Positions 51,619 to 60,432 of a stretch of 64,000 bases of DNA are shown piece by piece. The notes under the pieces are model-generated. The model saw nothing but the letters and a program-made list of their open reading frames with translations. It was not told the origin of the DNA and did no database searches. Position 1 is the first letter of the stretch; every line of letters begins with the position of its first letter. Made by a program: the position numbers and the translations under genes. The stretch comes from Pandoraea sp. PE-S2T-3 (GTDB lineage: Bacteria; Pseudomonadota; Gammaproteobacteria; Burkholderiales; Burkholderiaceae), in NCBI RefSeq assembly GCF_002179965.1, contig NZ_NGUQ01000037.1, positions 372,001 to 436,000 on the forward strand. The letters run 5' to 3'.

Positions 51619-52491
51619 GTGAAACGATCGAAGGACACTCCGGCAGACGTCATGTCGACGCCGCGCAGCACGCAATCGACGCGCCCGCCCGAGCAGGGCG
51701 GTGCGATGACGGGTGTTGCCGGCGATGAACCCAACACGTCGTCGACTTCGGTCATTTCGCTGCGCATTCTGGAGTTGCTGGCCGAGCGCAACGCCGAGTG
51801 CGGCGTGACGCATCTCGCCGAAGCGCTCGGTGTACCCAAGGCGCGCGTGCACCGGCATCTGACGGCATTGCGGCAAGAGGGTTATGTGGTGCAGAACCCG
51901 CGCTCGAGCCGCTATCGCATTGGCTGGCGTCTGTTCCTGCTGGGTCAGAAACTGGTCAAACAGTTCGACGTAGTCGGGCTGGCGCGTCCGGTCATGGAGG
52001 AATTGCGCGATGCGGTCGGCCAGACCATCGTCATCAGCTCATTCACCGAGACCGATGTGGTGGTGCTCGACGTGATGCGCGGTCGCAGTCCGCTGGAGAT
52101 TCTGTTGCACCCGGGCACGCAGTTCAAACTGCACAGCGTGGCGCAGGGCAAGATCGCGCTGGCGTTTGGTGCACCCGAACGGCGTGATGCCGTGTTGGCC
52201 GGGCCGCTCGATGCTTGCACGCCGCATACGATCACCGACACGATGCGGCTCTCGCATGAGCTGGCGTTGGTGCGCGAGCGCGGCTGGGCCGATGCGCCGG
52301 AAGAGGTTTTTCTGGGCGTGAATGCATTGGCCGCGCCGATCGTGCAGGACGATGGGTCGCTATTCGGCACGCTCGCGATCGTGGGCTCGATCCACTATCT
52401 GCCGGCGCACCCGAATCCTCAGACGGTGGCCGCGTTGACCGACGCCGCCAAACGCATCTCGCGATTGCTGGGTGGTGAGCGGGGCGGTTGA
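51619..52491 (+). CDS. IclR-family transcriptional regulator
   Basis: 290 residues from a GTG at 51619 with AAAGGA upstream; an in-frame ATG at 51652 is an alternative. The winged HTH is at about 45-100 (SVISLRILELLAERNAECGVTHLAEALGVPKARVHRHLTALRQEGYVVQNPRSSRYRIGWRLFLLG). The GAF-like effector domain follows (VMEELRDAVGQTIVISSFTETDVVVLDVMRGRSPLEILLHPGTQFKLHSVAQGKIALAF). IclR proteins such as PcaR and PobR often control aromatic catabolism. It probably binds the paired palindromes at 50697 and 50790. Confidence 0.92.
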   Translation: MKRSKDTPADVMSTPRSTQSTRPPEQGGAMTGVAGDEPNTSSTSVISLRILELLAERNAECGVTHLAEALGVPKARVHRHLTALRQEGYVVQNPRSSRYRIGWRLFLLGQKLVKQFDVVGLARPVMEELRDAVGQTIVISSFTETDVVVLDVMRGRSPLEILLHPGTQFKLHSVAQGKIALAFGAPERRDAVLAGPLDACTPHTITDTMRLSHELALVRERGWADAPEEVFLGVNALAAPIVQDDGSLFGTLAIVGSIHYLPAHPNPQTVAALTDAAKRISRLLGGERGG

Positions 52492-52533
52492 AGATACGGC
52501 AGTGATGCGGCGCGCAGCTGGCGCCGCTGTCGC

Positions 52534-53025
52534 TTACATCCGCAGCAGGGCAGCGGCGGCGATCGTCAGCACGAGCAACATCATGTGCGTGAGTTGCAGC
52601 CCTTCCTGACGAATCCAGTACCCGAACCACAGGCCGCCGATCATCATCAGCAGCCAAGCGGCAGCCAGTGCCGTGAGTCCGAACATTCCCCAATGCATTC
52701 CAGCGGCGTCCGACCCTCCGGACGCCAGCGCAATGGCCAGCTGCATGCCGCCATAGGCGAGGCAGATCGCCGCCATCCCCTGCAAGACAATCATCACGAT
52801 CAGGGCCATTACGGCCAGCCCTTTGGCATCGACTGCGCGGCGCACTATGGGGATGTCGATGGCGGGCGCCTCGCGCAGTGGCGCCATGCTCAGGGTTCTG
52901 CCGATGGCCCCGCTGGATGCGCCGAATGCGACGAGATTATTGAGTGCCGCGATCGCTGACCAGAGCGCGAGGCCGAGGATCACTACGCATTTGAAGACGA
53001 CAAAGGCATCGACCGAATCAAACAT
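52534..53025 (-). CDS. DUF2165 small membrane protein
   Basis: 163 residues from the ATG at 53025. Upstream in-frame codons reach 53304 but do not look coding. There are four hydrophobic segments: AFVVFKCVVILGLALWSAIAALNNLVAF, LAVMALIVMIVLQGMAAICLAYG, GLTALAAAWLLMMIGGLWFGYWI and MMLLVLTIAAAALL. The pattern and length fit the DUF2165 family. The function is unknown. Confidence 0.75.
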   Translation of the reverse strand: MFDSVDAFVVFKCVVILGLALWSAIAALNNLVAFGASSGAIGRTLSMAPLREAPAIDIPIVRRAVDAKGLAVMALIVMIVLQGMAAICLAYGGMQLAIALASGGSDAAGMHWGMFGLTALAAAWLLMMIGGLWFGYWIRQEGLQLTHMMLLVLTIAAAALLRM

Positions 53026-53200
53026 CCAAATCACTCCTGCGGCGGAAAAGGCTCGGCTTTTGTGGGTAGGCCAAAGCATAGGGGAGTGAGGAAAATTATG
53101 CAATATGATGCTTGGATAATTGATGGGGAGTGAATATCGGTACTCAACGAGCCTGTGCCGGCGAATCGAGTACCGCCTTTGTACAAGTGCGTCTGAAGAT

Positions 53201-54199
53201 TCAAGCGGCTGCCGACCGGTGATTCTTCGGCAAACACCCCAACCCCTTGAGCGTCGCATGCACCGCTTCATCGAGCGGGGTATGCGGTTCACGCCCAAGC
53301 GCATTGAGAAGGTGCGTGTTGTCCATGCGCACCGGGCGCGACCACAGGTAACGCATCTCCAGCAACTCGCGCAGCGTCGTGACGAACGGCGCGGCGGCCC
53401 ACACGACCCACCACGGAAAGCGGCGTGATTTGACGTCGACGCCGTACCGTCCCATCACGCGTGTAATCGCTCCCGCCATTTGTGAACCGTCGCTATCCCA
53501 ATGGCCGGCCATATGGAAGTTGGAAAACGTCGGCAACGTGTCCCGGCGCTCGATCAGCGCAACCATCGTGCGTGCCACGTCCGGCAGATACGACCATTGA
53601 TGACCCACACCCGGCGCGTTCGGCACTTGCACGATCTTGGCTGTCTGCCCCGGCTTGACGAGCCCCTGACCAAACCAGCTATTGCCTGCGTGCGGCCCGA
53701 AGAAGTCACCGGCGCGTACGATGATCGTCGCCACACCCTGACGGCTGGCAGCCCGCAGACGTGATTCCATTTCCACGCGAATCTTGCCCTTGCGCGTCAG
53801 CGGGCGTTGCTCCGCATCTTCACGCAACACTGGAAAGGCGTCCGGCCCGAAGTTGTAGACGGTACCCGGCAGCACGATCGTCGCGCCATGGGCCGCGGCA
53901 GCCGCGATGGTGTTGTCGAGCATCGGCAGCACCTGCGTCGACCAGTTGCGGTAGCCCGGCGGGTTGACGGCATGCACGATCACGTCGCAATCCCGCGCGG
54001 CACTCAGCACGTCCTCGGTACTCATGGCGTCCCCATCGGTCCATTCAATACCGATATTCGGCGCATCGTTGCGCGGCGCACCGCCACGGCGCATGGCCCG
54101 AACGCGCCAGCCGGCCGCCAGCAATTGCACGGCGACTTCGCCGCCGATCCCGCCCGTTGCCCCCAACACCAACGCGCGTGACGCTTTCTCGTGGTTCAT
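53201..54199 (-). CDS. NAD-dependent epimerase/dehydratase family protein
   Basis: 332 residues from the ATG at 54199. An upstream in-frame start at 54289 would overlap the promoter of the divergent gene. The Rossmann motif ALVLGATGGIGGEVAVQLLAAGWRVRAM is at the N-terminus. VIVHAVNPPGYRNW, ATIVLPGTVYNFGPDAF and VRAGDFFGPHAGNSWFGQG follow. It is an extended/atypical SDR that acts on an NAD(P)-linked substrate not deducible here. It is divergent from a LysR gene (96-base gap). Confidence 0.88.
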   Translation of the reverse strand: MNHEKASRALVLGATGGIGGEVAVQLLAAGWRVRAMRRGGAPRNDAPNIGIEWTDGDAMSTEDVLSAARDCDVIVHAVNPPGYRNWSTQVLPMLDNTIAAAAAHGATIVLPGTVYNFGPDAFPVLREDAEQRPLTRKGKIRVEMESRLRAASRQGVATIIVRAGDFFGPHAGNSWFGQGLVKPGQTAKIVQVPNAPGVGHQWSYLPDVARTMVALIERRDTLPTFSNFHMAGHWDSDGSQMAGAITRVMGRYGVDVKSRRFPWWVVWAAAPFVTTLRELLEMRYLWSRPVRMDNTHLLNALGREPHTPLDEAVHATLKGLGCLPKNHRSAAA

Positions 54200-54295
54200 G
54201 ATGCCGCTCCCAAAACGTTGTCGATGAGGCCATTCTCCGCGCGAACGGATTCGAATAAAATTGCCTAAATCCGTCCATCGGCTATACATTTTTGT

Positions 54296-55186
54296 ATGAC
54301 ATCAAATCTCAGTTGGGATCTCTGCCGGACGTTTCTTGCCGTGCTGACCGAAGGGTCGCTCTCGGGCGCGGCACGCGCGCTGGGCATAACACAACCCACT
54401 GCCGGCCGTCACATTGCTGCGCTGGAGGAGGCACTGGGCCAGACGCTGTTTACGCGCTCGCAAACGGGGTTGATGCCGACCGACGCGGCAGAGTCGCTGC
54501 GCCCGCACGCGCAGGCTATGCAGCACACGGCGTCAGCTTTCGAGCGCGCGGCGGCCAGTCGCGACGATGGCGTGAACGGGGTCGTGCGAATCTCCGCGAG
54601 CGAAGTGGTCGGGGTAGAAGTGCTGCCGCCCATGCTGACGGCGCTGCGTCGCGCCCATCCGCTGCTGTCGGTCGAACTGGTGCCGACCAACCGGATACAA
54701 GATCTGTTGCACCGCGAGGTCGACATTGCCGTGCGCATGGCGCCGCCGCAGCAAGATGCCTTGATTGCGCGTCGCGTCGGCAGCATCGACATCGGCCTGC
54801 ATGCGCGCGACGACTATCTGGCCCGCTACGGTGCGCCGGCCACGCTGGCCGATCTGGCCAACCACACGCTGATCGGCTTCGATAGCGTGACGCCGTTCAT
54901 CCGGGCGGCGACGGCGGGGGTGCCGGAATGGTCTCGCGACGCGTTTGCATTTCGTGCGGACAACGATGTGGCCCAACTGGCCATGATCCGGGCAGGGTAT
55001 GGCATCGGTGGCTGTCAGGTGCCGCTCGCGCGGCGCGATACACGACTGGTGCGCGTGCTGCCCAACGCCTTCCGCTTCAAGCTCGTCACTTGGGTGACCA
55101 TGCACGAAGACCTGCGCCAGAGCCCCCGCTGCAAGGCCACGTTCGACGCACTAGTGGCCGGATTGTCTGCCTACATGGCCGTTTGA
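54296..55186 (+). CDS. LysR-family transcriptional regulator
   Basis: 296 residues. The HTH is TSNLSWDLCRTFLAVLTEGSLSGAARALGITQPTAGRHIAALEEALG. The effector domain follows (GVVRISASEVVGVEVLPPMLTALRRAHPLLSVELVP). It is divergent from the epimerase-like gene and probably regulates it. Confidence 0.92.
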   Translation: MTSNLSWDLCRTFLAVLTEGSLSGAARALGITQPTAGRHIAALEEALGQTLFTRSQTGLMPTDAAESLRPHAQAMQHTASAFERAAASRDDGVNGVVRISASEVVGVEVLPPMLTALRRAHPLLSVELVPTNRIQDLLHREVDIAVRMAPPQQDALIARRVGSIDIGLHARDDYLARYGAPATLADLANHTLIGFDSVTPFIRAATAGVPEWSRDAFAFRADNDVAQLAMIRAGYGIGGCQVPLARRDTRLVRVLPNAFRFKLVTWVTMHEDLRQSPRCKATFDALVAGLSAYMAV

Positions 55187-55220
55187 GCCTAAATATCGCG
55201 TGTCAGCCGTTAAATTTGAT

Positions 55221-55235
55221 GATATACAATATATC
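55221..55235. promoter_or_regulatory. AT-rich inverted repeat before the hydrolase gene
   Basis: GATATA-CAA-TATATC is a perfect 6-bp inverted repeat in a markedly AT-rich stretch (55208-55250), 35 bases before the hydrolase ATG at 55271. It is a likely operator or part of the promoter. The binding protein is unknown. Confidence 0.45.
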
Positions 55236-55270
55236 AATAATTTTAACGATCACGAGACACTCACTGCGCC

Positions 55271-56035
55271 ATGTTCGATCCCGCATTGTTCGGTCGGATG
55301 TCGCCCGGGGTATTCACGCCCGGGCGTTCCTTGGCGGCGTCAGCGCAAGACGACGCCACTTCAGCCAATTCAGCCACCCCGGCGCCGACACTCGCCGCGT
55401 CGTCATCACCCTCTGAATCATTACCGCCCGGGCGTCATCCCCTTGGGTTGAGCGACGTGCGTGACGCGGTGCTGTACGTGCCGCCCAATCTGCCGACGGA
55501 CAAGCCCGTCCCGCTGTTCGTCATGTTTCATGGCGCGGGCGGCTTTCCCGAGAAGGTGTTGCCGTTCATCGAGCCGCATGCCGACCGCCACGGGTTTCTC
55601 GTGCTCGCGCCGCACTCCACGTTTCCCACATGGGACATCGTGATCGGCGGCAACGGCCCCGATCTCGAGCGCTTGCAACAAGCCCTCGGCCTCGTCGCCG
55701 CGCGCTATTCGATCGATACCTCGCGCGTCGCGTTTGCGGGCTTTTCCGACGGGGCAAGCTATGCGCTGTCCATCGGCGTCACCAATGGCGATATCGCGAG
55801 TCACGTCATCGCGTTCTCCGGCGGCTTCATGTCGATCTTCGTGCAGGAAGGGCAGCCGCGCGTGTTCATCGCCCACGGGTTGATCGACGAACAACTGCCG
55901 ATCGCCACGAGCGGGCGCAACAACGCCAATAAGCTCAAGGCGTCGGGCTACGACGTCGAGTATGTCGAGTTCGATGGCTTGCACATCATCGAACCGGGTG
56001 TGGTGGCACGCGCCATCGACTTCTTCCTCGCCTGA
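55271..56035 (+). CDS. Alpha/beta hydrolase (phospholipase/carboxylesterase or PHB-depolymerase-like)
   Basis: 254 residues. The first 60 are Ser/Ala/Pro-rich and look disordered. The hydrolase core has the oxyanion HGAGG motif (PLFVMFHGAGGFPEKV, about 83-98), the nucleophile elbow GFSDGAS (about 157-163), an acid in AHGLIDEQLP and the catalytic His in FDGLHIIEPG. No signal peptide is evident. It is probably a cytoplasmic esterase; the substrate is unknown. It is followed 60 bases later by the AAA ATPase gene on the same strand. Confidence 0.82.
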   Translation: MFDPALFGRMSPGVFTPGRSLAASAQDDATSANSATPAPTLAASSSPSESLPPGRHPLGLSDVRDAVLYVPPNLPTDKPVPLFVMFHGAGGFPEKVLPFIEPHADRHGFLVLAPHSTFPTWDIVIGGNGPDLERLQQALGLVAARYSIDTSRVAFAGFSDGASYALSIGVTNGDIASHVIAFSGGFMSIFVQEGQPRVFIAHGLIDEQLPIATSGRNNANKLKASGYDVEYVEFDGLHIIEPGVVARAIDFFLA

Positions 56036-56095
56036 TCGCACGCGGCCGTCAGGCCATGCGGGCGCGGGCTCCACGCATTACGGGGAGTGCCGTAC

Positions 56096-57721
56096 ATGGA
56101 TTTCGAAATTCCGGAGTCGTTGATTCATCCGCTGTTGCAACTGATCGGTACCGACTCACCGCTCGGCAAACAGATGACCGCCTATGGCGTGTGCCGAGGC
56201 AACATTCTGGTGTCGAGCGAATGGTTCGACGCCAAGTCGCTCAACACGCTCTACGTGCTCTGCAAATCGCAGAACGAGCGCGCCCTGATGTTCCAGATGC
56301 TGGCGCTCGATAACGTCTACAACGCCCCGCAGGCACGCGTGATTCCGAGCCTCGACAAGTTGGTGCCGGGGCTCGTCGCCTATCTCGCACGTGACGTCAT
56401 CGACGGCTGGTTGTATCAGCGGCATCGAGACGGTGCGCTGTTGCCGTGGCTGGTGCGCCGCCTGCGTTATGTCGAGCCGGAGCAGGGCTCGCCGTATGTC
56501 GTGTTGGACATGCTGGCCAACACGATGCAATCGGCCAATTTGAATGCGTCGGAACATCGCCCGCGTCGCTCGGGCATGACGACCTCGCTCGTGTTCACGC
56601 GCGACGACATCGTTAATCGAACCATTCCCGAGTTGCTTGCCGAGTTCGGCTTCTACAAGGAATGTGCGGAGTTCAAACACGAATACGAGCAGCACGCGCA
56701 GCGCTTTCTCAAGTTGCAGCGCGCATTCGGTGCGCAGTTCGTAATGCGCCGTGCGGCGTTTTCCGTCGATCCGAAAGGCGTCACCGAACTGGTGCGTGTG
56801 GTCGAGGGCGTGACGGCCAAATGCGTGAATGACGAGGAGCGGCTGGAGCGGAATTTCGAAATGGCCTGCGATGCGGATTTCTGGCGCAATGCCGAGATCG
56901 CCTCGGCGTTCGAGACCATTCCGCTGCACTGCTATGTGCACGTCTTCCATCTGGACTGGCACCGCAATCTTTGGGTGCACGTGCAGAACATCACCGAGTA
57001 CGAATACCAGCCGGCATTGCGCGACAAGCTGGTCCTGCCCGCACATCATCACGATCTGATCGACATCCTGACGTCGAATATGGACACGATGATGCCCGAC
57101 TTCGTGCCGGGCAAATCGGGCGGCGCGACGATCCTGTGCCAAGGCGCGCCGGGGCTGGGCAAGACGCTCACCGCCGAGATCTATTCGGAAGTCGTCGGCA
57201 AGCCGCTGTACCGCGTGCATTCGGGGCAATTGGGCACGACGGCGGCGTCGGTGGGCGCCACGCTCATGGGCATTCTGCGGCGCGCCATGCGCTGGAACGC
57301 GATCCTGTTGCTCGATGAGGCCGACGTCTACATTCGCCGCCGCGACAACGACCTCGAACACAACGCCATCGTGGCGGAGTTTCTGCGCTCGCTGGAGTAC
57401 TTCCATGGCCTGCTGTTCATGACGACCAACCGGATCGGCGACGTGGACGACGCGATTCTCTCGCGCTGCATCGCGACGATTCACTACGAGACACCATCGC
57501 CCGCCGACGCGCGGCGTTTGTGGCGCATGCAGGCGGATCAGGTCGGTGCGTATCTCGACGACGGGCTGATTGAAGTGCTGGCCAGCCGATATCCCGATGC
57601 GAGCGGGCGCGACATCAAGGAACTGATGAAACTCGCGAGCCGCTATTGCAAGGTCCGAGACCTGCCGTACACGGAGGATGTGTTCCGGCTGTGCGGGCTG
57701 TTCCGGGGATATCCGGGGTAA
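56096..57721 (+). CDS. AAA-family ATPase with an unrecognised N-terminal region
   Basis: 541 residues from the ATG at 56096, which has GGGGAG eight bases upstream; a GTG at 56087 is weaker. The C-terminal AAA module is at about 330-510. It has Walker A GAPGLGKT, Walker B ILLLDEADVYIRR, sensor 1 LLFMTTNRIGDVDDAILSRC with the arginine-finger region, and sensor 2 near GRDIKELMKLA. The first 320 residues resemble no family I know. They include a segment near 215-290 rich in charged residues (DPKGVTELVRVVEGVTAKCVNDEERLERNFEMA). It is probably a remodelling ATPase whose N-terminus selects the client. No obvious partner gene is nearby. Confidence 0.82.
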   Translation: MDFEIPESLIHPLLQLIGTDSPLGKQMTAYGVCRGNILVSSEWFDAKSLNTLYVLCKSQNERALMFQMLALDNVYNAPQARVIPSLDKLVPGLVAYLARDVIDGWLYQRHRDGALLPWLVRRLRYVEPEQGSPYVVLDMLANTMQSANLNASEHRPRRSGMTTSLVFTRDDIVNRTIPELLAEFGFYKECAEFKHEYEQHAQRFLKLQRAFGAQFVMRRAAFSVDPKGVTELVRVVEGVTAKCVNDEERLERNFEMACDADFWRNAEIASAFETIPLHCYVHVFHLDWHRNLWVHVQNITEYEYQPALRDKLVLPAHHHDLIDILTSNMDTMMPDFVPGKSGGATILCQGAPGLGKTLTAEIYSEVVGKPLYRVHSGQLGTTAASVGATLMGILRRAMRWNAILLLDEADVYIRRRDNDLEHNAIVAEFLRSLEYFHGLLFMTTNRIGDVDDAILSRCIATIHYETPSPADARRLWRMQADQVGAYLDDGLIEVLASRYPDASGRDIKELMKLASRYCKVRDLPYTEDVFRLCGLFRGYPG

Positions 57722-57792
57722 GGATCCAACGGACGAGAGGCGCGTGAGTCTCGCTGACCGCGCATCAGGCCCGCACGTCCGCCTTCGACCGG

Positions 57793-58455
57793 TCAGCCTT
57801 TCGCGGGCGTCTGTCGCCGAAGCACGACGTGCGTGGCCTTCTCCGAGGCGACAGATTTCACGCATTCGTATCCCAGCGTTCGCAAATCAAGGCCTTCGAA
57901 CAGCGCCTCGCCACGGCCAAGCAAGATCGGCGAGATAGCAATGTGAAGCTCGTCGATAAGGCCCTCGCGAAGATATTGTCGAAGGGTGTCCGCGCCGCCG
58001 CCGATGCGCACGTCCTTGCCGCCTGCGGCCTCGCGTGCGCGATCCAGCGCCTCGTGAATGCCGCCCGTGACGAAGTGGAACGTCGTGCCGCCGGCCATCT
58101 CGAGCGACGGGCGGGCATGATGGGTCAGGACGAAAACGGGCACGTGATACGGCGGACTGTCGCCCCACCAGCCTTGCCAGTTCAAGTCGGGCCAGTCGCC
58201 ACGAATCGGGCCGAACATGTTCCGCCCGAGAATCCATGCGCCGACATTCTCGAAGCCACGGGCGGCGAATTCATCATCAACGCCGGTGGTTCCGCCGTCT
58301 TTGCCGAACAACTTCTGCTGGAAGGTGCGTGTCGGCAGCAGCCACTGGTGCAGGTCGGTCCCGCCGATACCGAGCGGATTGTTGATGTCCTGATCGGGCC
58401 CGGCGCCGTAGCCGTCGAGCGAAATGGTGAAACCGTTAACGCGAACTTTCGTCAT
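57793..58455 (-). CDS. Dihydrofolate reductase-like (RibD C-terminal domain) protein
   Basis: 220 residues from the ATG at 58455. The RibD-C/DHFR-like fold is shown by VRVNGFTISLDGYGAGPDQ, NVGAWILGRNMFGPIRGDWP, VFVLTHHARPSLEMAGGTTFHFVTGGIHEALDRAREAAGGKDVRIGGGADTLRQYLREGLIDELHIAISPILLGRGEALF. Proteins of this kind are NADPH-dependent reductases with unknown substrates, common in Burkholderiales and actinobacteria. It is a lone gene converging on the AAA ATPase. Confidence 0.88.
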   Translation of the reverse strand: MTKVRVNGFTISLDGYGAGPDQDINNPLGIGGTDLHQWLLPTRTFQQKLFGKDGGTTGVDDEFAARGFENVGAWILGRNMFGPIRGDWPDLNWQGWWGDSPPYHVPVFVLTHHARPSLEMAGGTTFHFVTGGIHEALDRAREAAGGKDVRIGGGADTLRQYLREGLIDELHIAISPILLGRGEALFEGLDLRTLGYECVKSVASEKATHVVLRRQTPAKG

Positions 58456-58690
58456 CGTTTGCCTCCGTTGGGCGTCTGGCAATGCATCGCCAGCGGTGAT
58501 TGGATACCGTTTTACGGCTCATGACAATAAGTCATGAAACACCGCAACATCCTGATATGCGGGAAAACTAGAGGCGCGCGCGAGCGCGGGTCTGGATATA
58601 TTGAAGCCAGACCGGCGCCGGCATGACGGCCAGCTCTCGCAAGCCCCTCAGCCAGCGCCCGGACGCTCCCACAGGAGACGAGTGGCCGCC

Positions 58691-59788
58691 ATGACGGCGG
58701 CCCGGCGAGGAGACGCAGTGGAAACGCATGGCGAACTGCACCGGGCGATACTGAACAATATCCCGGATCAGGCGTGGCTCAAAGACACCGAGTCGCGCTA
58801 TATCCTCGTGAACGACGCCTTTATGGCCGCTTGCGGCCGTCCCGAGAAGGACATCATCGGCAGCACCCCCGACAAAGTCTGGTCGTCCGACTGGGGGCGC
58901 GTCTATCTGTCGACCGACCGGGCCGTCGTCGTGAGCGGCGTGCGGCGCCGTTACGAGGAAAGCCGCCCCGGTGCCGACGGTGCCCCGCGCTGGTTCGATA
59001 CCGTCAAGATGCCCGTGCGCGACGAACAGGGCCGCATTGTGGGCACCGTCGGCATCTCGCGCGACATCACCGACCGCAAGCGCTCCGAAATGGCGCTGCT
59101 CGATTCCCGCGCCCAATTGCGGCAACTCTCCGCTTATCTGCAATCGGTGCGGGAAGCCGAGCGCACCCGGCTATCGCGCGAGCTGCACGATGAACTTGGG
59201 CAATGGCTGGGCGGACTGCGTCTCGGCCTCAATTACCTCGAAGCCCAGCCGGGCACCGTGCCGCCCGATCAACCGGCCCATGTGCAGATGCTCAAGGAAC
59301 TGGTCGACGCCACCATCGACGCGGTGCATCGCATTGCCGCCGACCTGCGTCCGGCCGTACTCGACGAACTCGGCCTGCATGCCGCGCTGGAATGGCTCAC
59401 CGAATCGTTCACGCAGCGCCACGGCCTGCCATGCGCGCTGCATATGGCCGAAGACGTGACGACCGGGCTCGACAGCGAATGCAGCACGGCCATCTTCCGC
59501 ATCGTGCAGGAGTCGCTGACCAACGCGAGCCGCCATGGACAGGCGTCGCAGGTGACGGTCACGCTGGATATGCGCGACGGCCACTGTCACGTCACCATTG
59601 CGGACGACGGTCGCGGTATGGACACCGCTCTCGCAGGGCATGGCCAGCGACTGGGCCTGATGGGCATGCGTGAGCGCGCCCTGATGCTCGGCGGGGCGTT
59701 CGAGATTGACAGTCAGCCGGGGCAGGGCACGCGTGTAGTTGCGCGCATCCCGCAGCATCCGGCAGGCGCTGACGGAGTGCCACGGTAA
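58691..59788 (+). CDS. Soluble PAS-domain histidine kinase (NarX/UhpB-type HisKA_3)
   Basis: 365 residues from the ATG at 58691; in-frame codons upstream reach 58601. There is no transmembrane segment. A PAS domain with PAC spans about 14-132 (LHRAILNNIPDQAWLKDTESRYILVNDAFMAACGR, WFDTVKMPVRDEQGRIVGTVGISRDITDRK). HisKA_3 follows with His166 (ERTRLSRELHDELGQWLGGLRLGLNYLE). The ATPase domain is last (FRIVQESLTNASRHGQASQVTV; ADDGRGMD). It would sense a cytoplasmic ligand or redox state. Its TAA overlaps the ATG of the response regulator (TAATG), so the two are coupled. Confidence 0.92.
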   Translation: MTAARRGDAVETHGELHRAILNNIPDQAWLKDTESRYILVNDAFMAACGRPEKDIIGSTPDKVWSSDWGRVYLSTDRAVVVSGVRRRYEESRPGADGAPRWFDTVKMPVRDEQGRIVGTVGISRDITDRKRSEMALLDSRAQLRQLSAYLQSVREAERTRLSRELHDELGQWLGGLRLGLNYLEAQPGTVPPDQPAHVQMLKELVDATIDAVHRIAADLRPAVLDELGLHAALEWLTESFTQRHGLPCALHMAEDVTTGLDSECSTAIFRIVQESLTNASRHGQASQVTVTLDMRDGHCHVTIADDGRGMDTALAGHGQRLGLMGMRERALMLGGAFEIDSQPGQGTRVVARIPQHPAGADGVPR

Positions 59789-60432
59789 TGCGCATCATGA
59801 TCGCCGACGATCACGCGATCATTCGCGACGGCCTGAAAAAGATCATCTCGACCTCACCCGACATGTGCGTCGTGTCCGAAGCCGTCGACGGTGCCGACGT
59901 GCTCAATCGGCTTCGTCTGACCACCGTCGATGTATTGCTGCTCGATATGTCGATGCCCGGCAAGAGCGGCATCGCGCTGATCCAGCAGATCAAGGCGACC
60001 TATCCGGCATTGCCGATCCTGGTGTTGAGCATGTACCGGGAGTCGCAATACGCGGTGCAGGCCATCCGGGCGGGCGCCGCCGGTTATCTGACGAAAAACG
60101 CCGAGTCGGAGCAACTGATGGGAGCGATCCGGCGCGTGGCACGCGGTGGCACCGTCGTCTCGCCGCTGGTGGCCGACAAGCTCGTGCGCCAGTTGCAGCA
60201 ACCGGCGGAAGTGCTGCCGCATACGCGGCTCACCGCGCGTGAATTCCAGATCTTCCAGATGCTCGTCGAAGGCAGTGGCATCAACGACATTGCGCGTTGC
60301 CTGTCGCTCTCCAGCAAGACGGTCAGCACCCATAAGGCGAACATCCTGACCAAGATGGACATCGCCTCCACCGCCGGGCTCGTGCACTACGCCATCGAGC
60401 ACGGGCTGATCGTCGCCGGCACCGACGCCTGA
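59788..60432 (+). CDS. NarL/FixJ-family response regulator
   Basis: 214 residues. The receiver domain has Asp7/Asp8 (IADDHAIIRDGL), phospho-acceptor Asp53 (LLLDMSMPGKSG) and the Lys near 103 (GYLTKNAESEQL). The LuxR-type HTH is at about 148-208 (LTAREFQIFQMLVEGSGINDIARCLSLSSKTVSTHKANILTKMDIAST). It is co-translated with the PAS kinase. The catabolic genes starting at 60760 lie directly downstream on the same strand and are possible targets. Confidence 0.93.
   Translation: MRIMIADDHAIIRDGLKKIISTSPDMCVVSEAVDGADVLNRLRLTTVDVLLLDMSMPGKSGIALIQQIKATYPALPILVLSMYRESQYAVQAIRAGAAGYLTKNAESEQLMGAIRRVARGGTVVSPLVADKLVRQLQQPAEVLPHTRLTAREFQIFQMLVEGSGINDIARCLSLSSKTVSTHKANILTKMDIASTAGLVHYAIEHGLIVAGTDA

Noticed and set aside
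56156-57865. 569-codon open frame on the minus strand opposite the AAA ATPase
   Set aside because: The plus-strand product has complete ATPase motifs. The antisense product has none and reflects GC-rich codon bias.
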